From Pseudomonadota bacterium (GTDB lineage: Bacteria; Pseudomonadota; Alphaproteobacteria; Acetobacterales; Acetobacteraceae): a stretch of 64,000 bases of DNA. The notes beneath the pieces were generated by a model. That model had not been told where the DNA came from, searched no databases, and saw nothing but the letters and a program-made list of their open reading frames with translations. Of this stretch, positions 1 through 8,830 are shown in pieces. Positions within the stretch are counted from its first letter, which is position 1. Every line of letters starts with the position of its first letter. Made by a program: the position numbers and the translations under genes. Location of the stretch: the NCBI GenBank assembly GCA_021818505.1, contig JAKADX010000002.1, positions 1 to 64,000 on the forward strand, read 5' to 3'.

Positions 1-290
1 GGCGCGGGGGCGCCGGCGCCGGCGTCCGGCTGCGGTGACATGGCGCCGGCATCGCTTGCGGACGGTGCGGGCAGGCCCGGCGGCGCGGATGAGGGAGCGG
101 GGGCCCGGCTGTCGAGGAACAGGGCAACGGCGGCCAGCACGGCGATGCCTGCCAGCAGGCCGATCAGCATGTAGAGCACGCCGCGGACCACCTTGAGCCA
201 GTTGCGCGGCGCGCGGCGTGGCTCGGCGTCCCACTCGGTACGTCGCGACGAGGCGGCGCGCGACAATCGTTCGTCCTTCTGAATTAGCAT
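1..290 (-). CDS. membrane-anchored Ala/Pro-rich protein, 3' end outside window
   Basis: The reading frame opens with ATG at 290 and runs off the left edge, so only the first 96 or so residues are seen. A basic, Arg-rich cytoplasmic start (about residues 1-35) precedes one strong hydrophobic segment (about residues 36-61, core LIGLLAGIAVLAAVALFL). A low-complexity tail rich in Ala, Pro, Gly and Ser follows. This is the layout of a single-pass inner-membrane protein with a periplasmic tail. It lies 90 bp downstream of the 439-residue repeat protein on the same strand, which has the same one-helix plus low-complexity plan, so the two probably form an operon. No family is recognised. Confidence 0.6.
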   Translation of the reverse strand, partial: MLIQKDERLSRAASSRRTEWDAEPRRAPRNWLKVVRGVLYMLIGLLAGIAVLAAVALFLDSRAPAPSSAPPGLPAPSASDAGAMSPQPDAGAGAPA

Positions 291-380
291 GATGGCACCG
301 TTATGCCGCGCAGAGAGGTCGATGCGGGAACGCAGGTGCGTGAGCCGCCGTTCCCCGACGGCGTCGGGCCTGATGGGGGT

Positions 381-1700
381 TCAACGCCCGCCTCCGCCAG
401 CGCCGGCGCCGGCCGCGCCGCCGCCGCCCGCTCCCCCGCCTCCGCCGCCGTGACCGCTCCCACCATGCCCCGAACCGCCGTGGCCGGAACCACCGGACCC
501 GCTTGCGCCTTGCCCGGTGGCCGGGTGTCCGGTGGATGGGTGTCCGGTGGCCGGGTGGCCAGAGTTGGGGTGGCCAGAGTTGGGGTGGCCGGTGGCGGGA
601 TGGCCGGTCGCCGGGTGGCCGGTGGCGGGGTGTCCGTTGGCTGCCGCGGCTGCGTGCCCGCTTCCGGCCGGTCCAGTCGCCGCGCCGGCGCTGCCCGGTC
701 CTGCGTTGCCCGTGCTACCCGTGCCCGTGCTACCCGTGCCCGCGCTGCCCGGTCCTGCACTACCCGGTCCTGCGCTACCCGGTCCCGCGCTGCCCGGTCC
801 CGCGCTACCCGTGCCCGCGCTACCTGGTCCTGCGCTGCCCGTGCCCGCGCTACCCGTGCCCGCGCTACCTGGTCCTGCGCTGCCCGGTCCCGCGCTACCC
901 GTGCCCGCGCTACCTGGTCCCGCGCTACCCGTGCCCGCGCTGCCCGGTCCTGCGCTGCCGGTGGCGGCGCTGCCGGCGGCCGCGCTGCCGACGCCGCCCG
1001 TGCCCGCGCTGGCGGTACCTGCCGCTCCAGTGCCTGCCGCAGCGGCGCCGGCGGCCGGGGCCGGGTGGCCGCTGCCGGCGGGGCCGTCCCCGGTGCCTGC
1101 CGCCGCGGCGGTCGCGACGGCGCCGGCCGGACCGGCGCCGGGACGGTCCACCCTCGCGCTGGTCGCCTGCCCGGAACCGGCGGGCGGCGTGACGCCCGGC
1201 GGCGCCATCGTCCAGGTATAGGTCGGCGGCGCGGCCGGGGCCGACGGCGGGGCGGGCGGTGCCGGCCGCTGAAGTTGCGCCGCCGGCGGTTGCGCGGTCT
1301 CCCGCGTTCCCGTCAGCGACTGCAGCAGTGCCACTTCCTGCGCGCGCAATCCGCCCAGCGTTTCCGAGCTGCGCGCGATCTCGTCGTGCAGCAGGGCCAG
1401 CGTCGCCCGCGCCTCGCCGATCCAGTCCAGCGGTTGCGGCTGCGGCGGCGGCGCGCTGGCCTGCGTGTCCTTTACCTCGGCCGGGACCGGCGGCTCCGGG
1501 CCGAACAGCAGCAGCGCCACCGCCAGCACCGACACGCCCCCCAGCACCCCGAGCCCGGAATAGACCGAGAGCCGCAACAGGCGCCGCCCGCTCCGGCCGC
1601 GCGGGGGCGCCAGCGCCGCCGCGATCCCCACGAGGTCCGCGGCCGTCATCAGGCGCGGATCGCTCAGCAGACTCAGCCGGTCCTCGGATCGGACATGCAT
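381..1700 (-). CDS. single-pass membrane protein with pentapeptide tandem repeats
   Basis: This is a 439-residue protein of unknown function. Residues 1-45 are cytoplasmic-looking and end in an Arg-rich stretch. Residues 46-66 form one transmembrane helix (core GVLGGVSVLAVALLLF). Residues 96-130 (from LDWIGEARATLALLHDEIA) look helical or coiled-coil. The rest is low complexity: about 18 GSAG(P/T) units at residues 238-327, then about eight GHPxx units at 352-391, then a Gly-rich end. The minus frame is preferred because its N-terminal third is ordinary protein with a helix, whereas the overlapping plus frames are repetitive throughout. The repeats suggest an extended periplasmic or surface linker. 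I do not recognise a family. Confidence 0.6.
   Translation of the reverse strand: MHVRSEDRLSLLSDPRLMTAADLVGIAAALAPPRGRSGRRLLRLSVYSGLGVLGGVSVLAVALLLFGPEPPVPAEVKDTQASAPPPQPQPLDWIGEARATLALLHDEIARSSETLGGLRAQEVALLQSLTGTRETAQPPAAQLQRPAPPAPPSAPAAPPTYTWTMAPPGVTPPAGSGQATSARVDRPGAGPAGAVATAAAAGTGDGPAGSGHPAPAAGAAAAGTGAAGTASAGTGGVGSAAAGSAATGSAGPGSAGTGSAGPGSAGTGSAGPGSAGPGSAGTGSAGTGSAGPGSAGTGSAGPGSAGPGSAGPGSAGPGSAGTGSTGTGSTGNAGPGSAGAATGPAGSGHAAAAANGHPATGHPATGHPATGHPNSGHPNSGHPATGHPSTGHPATGQGASGSGGSGHGGSGHGGSGHGGGGGGAGGGGAAGAGAGGGGR
528..647 (-). repeat. 15-bp coding tandem repeat, GHP(AT/NS/ST) units
   Basis: About eight 15-bp units encode GHPAT, GHPNS or GHPST, visible on the plus strand as repeats of ccggtggccgggtgg-like sequence. 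This is a second array in the same gene. It differs in sequence from the GSAG array but has the same unit length. Confidence 0.8.
720..989 (-). repeat. 15-bp coding tandem repeat, GSAG(P/T) units
   Basis: About 18 tandem 15-bp units encode GSAGP or GSAGT on the minus strand. Read on the plus strand they alternate between tacccgtgcccgcgc-like and tgcccggtcctgcgc-like units. The unit length is a multiple of three, so gain or loss of units keeps the reading frame. Third-position differences between units show some age. Confidence 0.85.
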
Positions 1701-1753
1701 CCGCGCCAGTCTGCGTCAGCGCGCGACGGCCCCCGAAACAGAGCTTCGTGAGG

Positions 1754-2713
1754 CTAAAGCCGCGACATTATTGCCGCCATGCGCGGATCGGCGAGGGCGG
1801 CGACCGCCTCGGCGATGGCGGCGAAGGCGGCGCGCGCCAGCCGTGCCCGGTGGCGCCCGCGCAGCCAGCCATGCACGAGGCCCGGATCGTCGCGCCAGCG
1901 CACCGCCACCCCGGCCGCGTGCAGCGCGGCGGCGTAGTCCTCGGCGTCCTGGCGCAGCGGGTCGAAGCCGGCGGCGAAGATGGCTGCGGGGGCGAGGCCG
2001 GCGAAGCTCGCGGCGGCCAGCGGCGCGAATTCCGGGTCGCCCGCCGGCTGCGGCCGCCCGCCATAGAGGCGGAGGAAGCCGGCGCAGTCGTCGGCGGTCA
2101 GCAGCGGGGCGGTCGCGTTGCGGCTGCCGGCGACGCGCAGCGGATCGGCGGACAGCATCGGATAGATCAGCACCTGCCCGCGCGGCTGTGCCCCGCCCAG
2201 CCGCCGCAGCCGGTGGCACAGCGCCGCGGCCAGGTTGCCCCCGGCGCTGTCGCCCGCCACCAGCACCGGCCGCGCCGCCGCGAGCGCGCCGTAGGCCGCC
2301 GCCACGTCGTCGAGGGCCGCCGGATAGCGGTGCTCCGGGGCGAGGCGATACGCGACCGCGACTACCTCGATCCCGGACGCGGCGCACAGATCGGCGCAGA
2401 TGCTGTCATGGCTCTCCAGCCCGCCGAGCACGAAGCCGCCGCCATGCGCGTACAGCAGCACCGCGTCATGCGCCGGCCGGGCAGGGCGGTAGCGTCGCGC
2501 CGCCACGCCGCCGGCCGCCTCGTCCGCGACCGTCACGCCCTCGGGCCGCGGCACCGCGAAGCCGGCGCACAGGCGCTCATAGCGCGCCCGCGTCACGCCG
2601 AGATCGCCGCTGCCGGGGCCGTCCGGCTCGTCGCGCTCGCTCTCGGTGACGAAGGCGCGCATCTCGGGGTCCAGCCAGCGGGCGAGTGCGGCGTCATCGG
2701 ATGGCGGCGGCAT
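1754..2713 (-). CDS. alpha/beta hydrolase, hormone-sensitive-lipase type esterase
   Basis: This 319-residue protein is predicted to be a cytoplasmic carboxylesterase. The HSL-family oxyanion motif HGGG is at residues 90-93. The nucleophile elbow GDSAGG is at 154-159 with Ser156. Asp251 (AGFDPLRQD) and His281 (GLVHGW) complete the triad. The length is typical of family IV bacterial esterases. An in-frame ATG 12 codons upstream (2749) is an alternative start. I chose 2713 because family members begin close to the ALARWLDPEMRAF cap region. It is divergent from the solute-binding protein at 2844. The natural substrate cannot be read from sequence. Confidence 0.9.
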   Translation of the reverse strand: MPPPSDDAALARWLDPEMRAFVTESERDEPDGPGSGDLGVTRARYERLCAGFAVPRPEGVTVADEAAGGVAARRYRPARPAHDAVLLYAHGGGFVLGGLESHDSICADLCAASGIEVVAVAYRLAPEHRYPAALDDVAAAYGALAAARPVLVAGDSAGGNLAAALCHRLRRLGGAQPRGQVLIYPMLSADPLRVAGSRNATAPLLTADDCAGFLRLYGGRPQPAGDPEFAPLAAASFAGLAPAAIFAAGFDPLRQDAEDYAAALHAAGVAVRWRDDPGLVHGWLRGRHRARLARAAFAAIAEAVAALADPRMAAIMSRL

Positions 2714-2843
2714 CGCGTGCTCCCGGTCGATGACGCAGCATGGTTTCATTGGCGGCGGGTGCCAATCCCCTGGACCCAATCCCTTGGCACGAGTCGCGGG
2801 CGCGGCGTAGCGTCGCCCGCGCAACAGGAGGGGGAACGCGGCC

Positions 2844-4397
2844 ATGCGGGACGATTTGGGACTGTCACGGCGGGCGCTGCTCGGCGGCGCGGTGGCGGGG
2901 GCGAGCGGGCTGCTGCTGCCCTGGGGTGCCGCGCGGGCCGAGGACGCGGCGCCGCGCCAGGGCGGCACGCTGCGCATCGGCATGGACGGCGGCAGCACGA
3001 CCGACACGCTCGACCCGACCACCTGGACCGCCTGGAACGCGGTGGTGATCGGTTTCGCGCTGTTCAACGCGCTGATCGAGAACGGGCCGGACAACAAGCC
3101 GGTACCGGAACTGGCGGAAAGCTGGGAAGCCAAGCCGGGCGCGGCGGAATGGGTGTTCAACCTGCGCAAAGGTGTCCACTTCACCAACGGCAAGGAATTC
3201 GACGCCGACGACGCGATCTACTCGCTCAACCTGCATCGTGGCCCCGGCAACAAATCCGGCGCGGCGGGTCCGATGAAGGCCATCAGCGACATCAAAAAGC
3301 TGGATACGCACCAGATCCAGATCGTGCTGAGCGCGGCGGATGCCGATCTGCCCTATATCCTCTCGGACTATCACGTGATGATGGTGCCGAACGGGTACAA
3401 GGACTGGGCCAGGCCGGTCGGCACCGGCGCGTTCACTCTCGAACGCTTCGACCCCGGCGTTGCGTGCTCGCTCAAGCACAATGCCAATTACTGGAAGCCG
3501 GGGCGGGGGCATCTGGACGCGGTGCAGATCACCTCGATCGGCGACGGCTCGGCACGGCTGAACGCGCTGCTGTCGGGGCAGGTCGATGTCATCAACTCGG
3601 TCGAGCCGCGCACCGTCGATCTGATCAGGAAACACGGCAATCTCACCGTGGTGCAGTCGCCGGGCGGCTGGCACACGGTGATGCCGATGATGATCGACCG
3701 CGCGCCGTATTCCGACCCGAACGTGCGGCTGGCGCTGAAGCACGCGATCGACCGCGAGGCGCTGCTCAAGGCGCTGTTCGCCGGGCGCGGGTCGCTCGGC
3801 AACGACCACCCGATCCCGCGCGGCGACCCGTATTACGACCCGAACATCCCGCAGACCGTCTATGACCCCGAGAAGGCCAAATTCTACTTCAACAAGGCGG
3901 GCAATCCGACGACGCCGATCCTGTTGCAGGCCTCCGACGCGGCGTTCAATGGGGCGGTGAACATGGCGCTGCTGTTCCAGGCCAGCGCCGGCAAGGCCGG
4001 CATCAAAATGACCGTGAAGAAGGAGCCGGCGGACGGGTTCTGGGACAATGTGTGGCTCAAGGGATCGTTCATCACCAGCTACTGGGGCGGGCGGCCGGCG
4101 GCGACACAGATGTTCGGCGTCGCCTACAAGTCGGACGCGCCGTGGAACGACAGCCACTGGCGCCAGCCCGCCTTCGACAAGCTGCTGGCCGATGCGCGCG
4201 CGGAACTGGATGTGGCGAAGCGGCGCGAATACATCTGGGCGATGCAGCAAATGCTGCACGATGATGGCGGCGTCATCATCCCGGTGTTCAAGGACTGGCT
4301 GGATGCCTGCAGCGACAAGGTCGGCGGGCTGACGCCGCACGCGGGTTTCATGCTGGATAACGCGCGCATCTGCGAGAAGGCGTGGCTGAAGGTGTGA
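2844..4397 (+). CDS. ABC transporter solute-binding protein, family 5 (peptide/nickel type)
   Basis: This 517-residue periplasmic protein of the SBP_bac_5 family (DppA/OppA-like) would capture a peptide or similar ligand for an ABC importer. The N-terminus has a Tat-type signal: LSRRALLGGAVAG followed by a hydrophobic stretch ending in AARAED, around residue 33. Family landmarks include PELAESWE and WVFNLRKGVHFTNGKEF in the first lobe, then DPNVRLALKHAID. A purine-rich stretch (aggaggggg) precedes the ATG. No permease or ATPase gene lies nearby, so it is an orphan binding protein here. A strong inverted repeat follows at 4425-4449. Confidence 0.9.
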   Translation: MRDDLGLSRRALLGGAVAGASGLLLPWGAARAEDAAPRQGGTLRIGMDGGSTTDTLDPTTWTAWNAVVIGFALFNALIENGPDNKPVPELAESWEAKPGAAEWVFNLRKGVHFTNGKEFDADDAIYSLNLHRGPGNKSGAAGPMKAISDIKKLDTHQIQIVLSAADADLPYILSDYHVMMVPNGYKDWARPVGTGAFTLERFDPGVACSLKHNANYWKPGRGHLDAVQITSIGDGSARLNALLSGQVDVINSVEPRTVDLIRKHGNLTVVQSPGGWHTVMPMMIDRAPYSDPNVRLALKHAIDREALLKALFAGRGSLGNDHPIPRGDPYYDPNIPQTVYDPEKAKFYFNKAGNPTTPILLQASDAAFNGAVNMALLFQASAGKAGIKMTVKKEPADGFWDNVWLKGSFITSYWGGRPAATQMFGVAYKSDAPWNDSHWRQPAFDKLLADARAELDVAKRREYIWAMQQMLHDDGGVIIPVFKDWLDACSDKVGGLTPHAGFMLDNARICEKAWLKV

Positions 4398-4424
4398 TGC
4401 CGGGGCCAGACCCCCACGCGCTGA

Positions 4425-4449
4425 CCCCTCCCCCGTCACGGGGGAGGGG
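4425..4449. terminator. GC-rich stem-loop between solute-binding protein and cysH
   Basis: A perfect 10-bp inverted repeat, CCCCTCCCCC and GGGGGAGGGG, has a 5-nt loop (gtcac). There is no T run after it, so it may be a stabilising 3' hairpin or a relic of a REP-like repeat instead of a canonical intrinsic terminator. Confidence 0.5.
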
Positions 4450-4559
4450 CAAGATCCCGCCTTGCTCCGCTTTCAACGCGTCCCGGAATCGGGAATTGCG
4501 CATGGCTTGGCGCGAATTTCACCTTTTCAAATCGGGAAAATAATCCATTATCCGCCGGC

Positions 4560-5261
4560 ATGACGCATTTAGCCGGCGAGCCGTTGCCAGATTTACCGCT
4601 CGCATCCGTGGAGGATGCAGGCGTGGCGCTGCTGCGGCAGGCGATCACGCGGGATTTCGCCGGGCGCTTCGCGGTGGTGTCATCATTCGGCGCCGACGCG
4701 GCGATGCTGCTGGCGCTGGTCGCCGAGATCGACCCCGCGGTGCCGGTGCTGTTCCTCGACACCGGGATGCACTTCCCCGAGACGCTGGCCTATCGCGACG
4801 CACTGACGGCGCGGCTGGGGCTGACGGACGTGCGCTCGATCCCGCCCGATCCCGCCGCTGTCGCCGCGCGCGACCCGCGCGGCGACCTGCACCTGTTCGT
4901 CCCCGACGATTGCTGCGCGCTGCGCAAGGTCGCCCCGCTGGCGCGCGCGCTGGCGCCGTTCGCCGCCTGGGCGACCGGGCGGCGGCGGCAGCAGACGGCG
5001 ACACGGGCGCGCCTGCCGTTCGTGGAGACCGCGGACGGGCGCCGGAAATTCAACCCGCTCGCCGATTGGAGCGCCGAGCGCGTCGCCGCAGAACTCGCGC
5101 GCCGCGACCTGCCGCGTCATCCGCTGGTCGCGCGCGGCTATCCCTCGATCGGCTGCGCGCCCTGCACGCGCGCGGTGCGCCCTGGCGAGGACGCGCGCGC
5201 CGGTCGCTGGGCCGGCCATGCCAAGACGGAATGCGGCATCCACCGTCCCGCCCGGCTATGA
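4560..5261 (+). CDS. cysH: assimilatory adenylyl-sulfate (APS/PAPS) reductase
   Basis: This 233-residue CysH-family enzyme reduces activated sulfate to sulfite with thioredoxin in sulfate assimilation. The nucleotide-binding SSFGADAA segment (41-48) and LDTGMHFPET (67-76) are present. Cys118-Cys119 (DDCCALRK) and Cys199/Cys202 (GCAPC) form the CC...CxxC set that binds a [4Fe-4S] cluster in APS-type reductases. The redox-active ECGIH is near the C-terminus (224-228). The four cluster cysteines predict an APS-preferring enzyme. It stands alone, without cysDN or cysI nearby. An AT-richer stretch just upstream (4510-4555) is likely to hold its promoter. Confidence 0.93.
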   Translation: MTHLAGEPLPDLPLASVEDAGVALLRQAITRDFAGRFAVVSSFGADAAMLLALVAEIDPAVPVLFLDTGMHFPETLAYRDALTARLGLTDVRSIPPDPAAVAARDPRGDLHLFVPDDCCALRKVAPLARALAPFAAWATGRRRQQTATRARLPFVETADGRRKFNPLADWSAERVAAELARRDLPRHPLVARGYPSIGCAPCTRAVRPGEDARAGRWAGHAKTECGIHRPARL

Positions 5262-5291
5262 GCCGGCCGGGCGCTGGCCTAGACTGGCGCC

Positions 5292-6542
5292 ATGTCCAAT
5301 GATCCCTCGCCGCTCATGCTCGGTGCGGCCATCCGCCAGCGCATCGACCAGCTCGCCGCCATTTCCGCCCAGCCCGACGGTCTGACGCGCATGTTCGCCA
5401 CCCCGGAGCAGCGCCGCGCCGCGGCCCTGGTCACCGATTGGATGCGGCAGGCCGGCATGACGGCCGGGGAGGATGCCATCGGCAATGTCGTCGGCCGTTA
5501 CGAGGGCGCGCGGCCGGGGGCGAAGGCGGTGCTGCTCGGCTCGCATCTGGACAGCGTGCGCGATGCCGGGCGCTGGGACGGGCCGCTCGGCGTCGTCACC
5601 GCCATCGCCTGCGTCGATGCGCTGCACCGCGCCGGCCGCCGCCTGCCGGTCGCCGTCGAGGTGGTCGGGTTCTGCGACGAGGAAGGCACGCGCTTCGGCG
5701 CCGCCATGCTCGGCAGCCGTGCCCTGGCCGGCCAGTTCGACACGGCGGTGCTCGACCGCACCGACGATGCCGGCGTCAGCATGGCCCAGGCGATGCGCGA
5801 GATCGGGTTCGACCCCGCGCGCATCGGCGCGGCGGCGCGCCACCCCGAGGAGTTCGCGGCCTATCTGGAACTGCATATCGAGCAGGGGCCGGTGCTGGAG
5901 CGCGAGCACCTGCCGGTCGGCTGTGTCGCCGCGATCGCCAGCCAGTCGCGGCTTTCGGTGACGCTCACCGGCCTGGCCGGCCACGCCGGCACGGTGCCGA
6001 TGCCGGGGCGGCGCGACGCGCTGGCCGGTGCGGCGGAGGTGGTGCTGGCCGTCGAGGCGGCGGCCCTGGCGGAGGCCGGCGCGGTCGGAACCGTCGGGCG
6101 GCTGGAGGTGCATCCCGGCGCGATCAATGTCGTCCCCGGGCGCGCGACGTTCAGCGTCGATCTGCGCGCGCCGCAGGACGCGCCGCGCGCGCGGCTGGTC
6201 GGGCGGGTGCGCGAGGTCATTGCCGAGATCGCCGCGCGGCGCGGCCTGACCGCCGAAGTCGCGCTGACGCACGAGGAGCCTGCCGCGCCCTGCGCGCCGC
6301 ACCTGCGCCGGCTGATCGGCGAAGCCATCGCACAGGAGGGGCACCGGGTGCTGGAACTGCCCAGCGGCGCCGGCCACGACGCGATGGTGATGGCGGCGCT
6401 CGCGCCAATCGGCATGGTGTTCGTGCGCTGCGGCGCCGGCCTGTCGCACAACCCCGACGAGCACGTGGACGACGCCGATGCCGAGGTCGGCGCGCGCGTG
6501 CTGCACCGCATCCTCAGCCGCCTCCCGGACGCTGCGCCATGA
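5292..6542 (+). CDS. M20-family Zn-dependent amidohydrolase (allantoate amidohydrolase/N-carbamoyl-amino-acid hydrolase type)
   Basis: This 416-residue cytoplasmic metal-dependent hydrolase belongs to the hydantoinase/carbamoylase branch of M20. Metal-site motifs are visible: LGSHLDSVRDAGRWDGPLG (first His and bridging Asp), FCDEEGTRFG (catalytic Glu-Glu) and LELHIEQGPVLE (second-shell His). The C-terminal PSGAGHDAMVMA carries the last His. It would cleave an N-carbamoyl or ureido bond, as in AllC or HyuC. Family members are about 410 residues, so it is full length. The ATGA overlap at 6539-6542 couples it to the next M20 gene. The exact substrate is uncertain. Confidence 0.88.
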   Translation: MSNDPSPLMLGAAIRQRIDQLAAISAQPDGLTRMFATPEQRRAAALVTDWMRQAGMTAGEDAIGNVVGRYEGARPGAKAVLLGSHLDSVRDAGRWDGPLGVVTAIACVDALHRAGRRLPVAVEVVGFCDEEGTRFGAAMLGSRALAGQFDTAVLDRTDDAGVSMAQAMREIGFDPARIGAAARHPEEFAAYLELHIEQGPVLEREHLPVGCVAAIASQSRLSVTLTGLAGHAGTVPMPGRRDALAGAAEVVLAVEAAALAEAGAVGTVGRLEVHPGAINVVPGRATFSVDLRAPQDAPRARLVGRVREVIAEIAARRGLTAEVALTHEEPAAPCAPHLRRLIGEAIAQEGHRVLELPSGAGHDAMVMAALAPIGMVFVRCGAGLSHNPDEHVDDADAEVGARVLHRILSRLPDAAP

Positions 6543-7771
6543 CCGCGACCGACCGCCCCGAGATCCGTGCCTTCGTCGCGGCCAACCGGGAGCGCGAAAC
6601 CGCGCTGCTCGCAGCCCTGGTGCGCACGCCCTGCGACAACCCGCCCGGTGACCTGGCGGCGGCGGCGGAGCGGGTGGCGGGCCTGCTGGAGGAGCTGGGC
6701 TTCGCCGTCGAGCGGCATCCGGTGCCGGCGGACCTGGTGCGCGCGCAGGGGATGCGCTCGGCGACCAACCTGATCGTGCGACGACGCTACGGCGTGGGCG
6801 GGCCGGTGATCGCGTTGAACGCGCATGGCGACGTGGTGCCGCCGGGCGAGGGCTGGACCGCCGATCCGTACGGCGCGGAAATTCGCGACGGCTGGATGTA
6901 CGGCCGGGGCGCTGCGGTCTCGAAATCCGACATCGCCGCCTACGCCTTTGCCATGCTGGCGCTCGATCACGCGCAGGCGGCGCGGCGTGGCGCGGTCGAA
7001 TTGCATGTCACATTCGACGAGGAGACCGGCGGCGAGATCGGGCCGCGCTGGTTGCTGGAACAGGAGCTGTCGCGCCCGGACCTCGCGATCGGCGCCGGCT
7101 TCTCCTACGCGGTGACGGAGGCGCATAACGGCTGCCTGCACCTGGAGGTCGAAGTCACCGGGCGCTCCGCGCACGCGGCCAAGCCGTGGACCGGCATCGA
7201 CGCGCTGGAAGGGGCGACACGGATTCTGTCCGCGCTCTACGCCTGGCGGCCGGCGCTGGCCCAGCGTGCCTCCGCGATCCCCGGCATCGGCGCGCCGCAG
7301 CTCACCGTCGGGCTGATCGCGGGCGGCATCAATACCAATGTCGTGCCCGACCGCGTCACGTTCCGCCTCGATCGCCGCATCGTGCCAGAGGAAAAGCCGG
7401 AGGATGCGGAGGCGGAACTGCGCGCGCTGATCGCGCAGGCCGCGCGGGGCGGGCCGGCGGTGAGCGTGCAGGTGCGGCGCATCCTGCTGGCCGCGCCGCT
7501 GACGCCGCTGCCGGGCGGGCTGGCGTTGACGCAGTTGCTGTGCGCGCACGCGACGCGCGTGATGGGTGAGCCGGTCACGGCGGGCGGTGTGCCGCTCTAT
7601 ACCGATGCGCGGCACTACGCGGCGGCGGGCGTGCCGATCGCGCTGTACGGTGCCGGCCCGCGCAGCATCGAGGAGGCCAACGCGCACCGTGCCGACGAAC
7701 GCCTGCCGCTGGACGCGCTGTTCAAGGCAACGGAGGTGGTGGCGGCGACGCTGGCGGACCTGCTGGCATGA
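6539..7771 (+). CDS. M20/ArgE-DapE family metallopeptidase
   Basis: This 410-residue protein of the ArgE/DapE/ACY1/CPG2 family starts at the ATG inside the ATGA overlap with the upstream gene. Metal-binding signatures are NAHGDVVPPGEGW (His-x-Asp), the YGRGAAVSKSDI segment (bridging Asp position), and TFDEETGGEIGP (catalytic Glu-Glu). The lid-domain motif GRSAHAAKPW is present. It removes an acyl or aminoacyl group from an amino-acid-like substrate. The neighbours suggest sequential degradation: carbamoylase, deacylase, then a CoA-ester lyase. The physiological substrate is not evident. Confidence 0.87.
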   Translation: MTATDRPEIRAFVAANRERETALLAALVRTPCDNPPGDLAAAAERVAGLLEELGFAVERHPVPADLVRAQGMRSATNLIVRRRYGVGGPVIALNAHGDVVPPGEGWTADPYGAEIRDGWMYGRGAAVSKSDIAAYAFAMLALDHAQAARRGAVELHVTFDEETGGEIGPRWLLEQELSRPDLAIGAGFSYAVTEAHNGCLHLEVEVTGRSAHAAKPWTGIDALEGATRILSALYAWRPALAQRASAIPGIGAPQLTVGLIAGGINTNVVPDRVTFRLDRRIVPEEKPEDAEAELRALIAQAARGGPAVSVQVRRILLAAPLTPLPGGLALTQLLCAHATRVMGEPVTAGGVPLYTDARHYAAAGVPIALYGAGPRSIEEANAHRADERLPLDALFKATEVVAATLADLLA

Positions 7772-8643
7772 CGGCGCGCTCCTGGCTGTTCGTGCCGGGC
7801 GATGCCGAGCGCAAGCTGACGAAGGGACTGGCGAGCGAGGCCGACGCGCTGATCCTCGATCTGGAGGACTCGGTCGCGCCGCCGAACCTGCCGGCCGCGC
7901 GCAAGCTGGTGGCGGCGGTCCTGCGCGAGCATCCGGGGACGCGGCTGTGGGTGCGGATCAACGCCTTTGCCTCCCCGCACGCGCTGGCCGATCTGGCCGC
8001 CGTGGTGCCGGCCGCGCCGGCCGGGATCGTGTTGCCCAAGGCGGACGGGGCGGCGGACGTGACGCGGCTCGGGCACTGCCTGAGCGCACTGGAAGTCGCG
8101 GCGGGGCTGGAGGAGGGGCGGACGCGCATCGCCGTGGTGGCGACCGAGACACCGGCGGCGCTGTTCGCGCTGGGCAGCTACGCCCCCGCGCATCCGCGGC
8201 TGGCGGCGCTGACCTGGGGTGCTGAGGATCTCGCGGCGGCGCTGGGGGCCGTGTCCAATCGCGAGGACGACGGCGCCTACGCGCCGGCCTACCAGTTGGC
8301 GCGCACCCTGGCGCTGGCCGCTGCCGCGGCGGCGGAGGTGGACGCCATCGACACGGTGTTCACCGATTTCCGCAGCACCGAGGGGCTGGTGCGCGAGGCC
8401 CGCGCCGCGCGGCGCGCCGGCTTCGTCGGCAAGCTCGCGATCCATCCCGACCAGGTTGCCCCGATCAACGCGGCGTTCACGCCCGATGTCGCCGAGATCG
8501 CCCATGCCGAGCGCATCGTCGCTGCCTTCGCCGCCAATCCCGGCCTGGGTACAGTCGGGCTGGACGGGCGCATGATCGACCGGCCGCATCTGAAGCAGGC
8601 GCAGCGGGTGCTGGCGGCCGTGGGAAACGCGCGGCGGCCCTGA
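7768..8643 (+). CDS. CoA-ester lyase, HpcH/HpaI (CitE-like) family
   Basis: This 291-residue TIM-barrel lyase resembles the citrate lyase beta subunit, malyl-CoA lyase and citramalyl-CoA lyase. The N-terminal SWLFVPGDAERKLTKG and LILDLEDSVAP motifs (Mg-binding Asp/Glu) are typical, as are WVRINAF, GIVLPKADGAADV and VATETPAALF. The C-terminal KLAIHPDQVAPIN is the conserved CoA-side motif. It would split a 3-hydroxyacyl-CoA into acetyl-CoA or propionyl-CoA plus a keto acid. It overlaps the upstream M20 gene by ATGA, so the three genes are translationally coupled. The imperfect hairpin at 8681-8708 follows the stop. Confidence 0.88.
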   Translation: MTARSWLFVPGDAERKLTKGLASEADALILDLEDSVAPPNLPAARKLVAAVLREHPGTRLWVRINAFASPHALADLAAVVPAAPAGIVLPKADGAADVTRLGHCLSALEVAAGLEEGRTRIAVVATETPAALFALGSYAPAHPRLAALTWGAEDLAAALGAVSNREDDGAYAPAYQLARTLALAAAAAAEVDAIDTVFTDFRSTEGLVREARAARRAGFVGKLAIHPDQVAPINAAFTPDVAEIAHAERIVAAFAANPGLGTVGLDGRMIDRPHLKQAQRVLAAVGNARRP

Positions 8644-8680
8644 GCGGCAACCGACTGTCCGCCCGCCCCGGCGCGTCAGT

Positions 8681-8708
8681 GTGATGGGCGACCCATCTCG
8701 CCCTTCAC
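8681..8708 (+). terminator. hairpin downstream of the CoA-lyase operon
   Basis: GTGA-T-GGGCGA and TCGCCC-T-TCAC form a stem of 10 pairs with one T-T mismatch and a 6-nt loop. The sequence after it turns AT-rich but lacks a clean T run. Confidence 0.5.
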
Positions 8709-8830
8709 ACAGATATTAGAAGTATATGGCTGAGAACCTGAATTAGGATTTGTGCCCGCATTGTTAAGCGGCCGAGTGCATCGCCGTCCCGTTCGCGTTT
8801 TGCTTGATATATGGGATCGGAAAAATCACA

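Noticed and set aside
720-989. Possible CRISPR array
   Set aside because: Units are contiguous 15-bp coding repeats without spacers and lie within an open reading frame.
517-1221. Plus-strand low-complexity frame (ALPGPALPV-type repeats)
   Set aside because: It is the reverse reading of the 15-bp tandem repeats. The minus frame has an ordinary N-terminal domain and membrane helix while this one is repeat only.
1259-3865. Plus-strand open frame of 868 codons
   Set aside because: It runs antisense to the esterase gene and out of frame through the solute-binding protein gene. It is Arg/Ala/Pro-rich with no domain, the usual shadow in a GC-rich genome.
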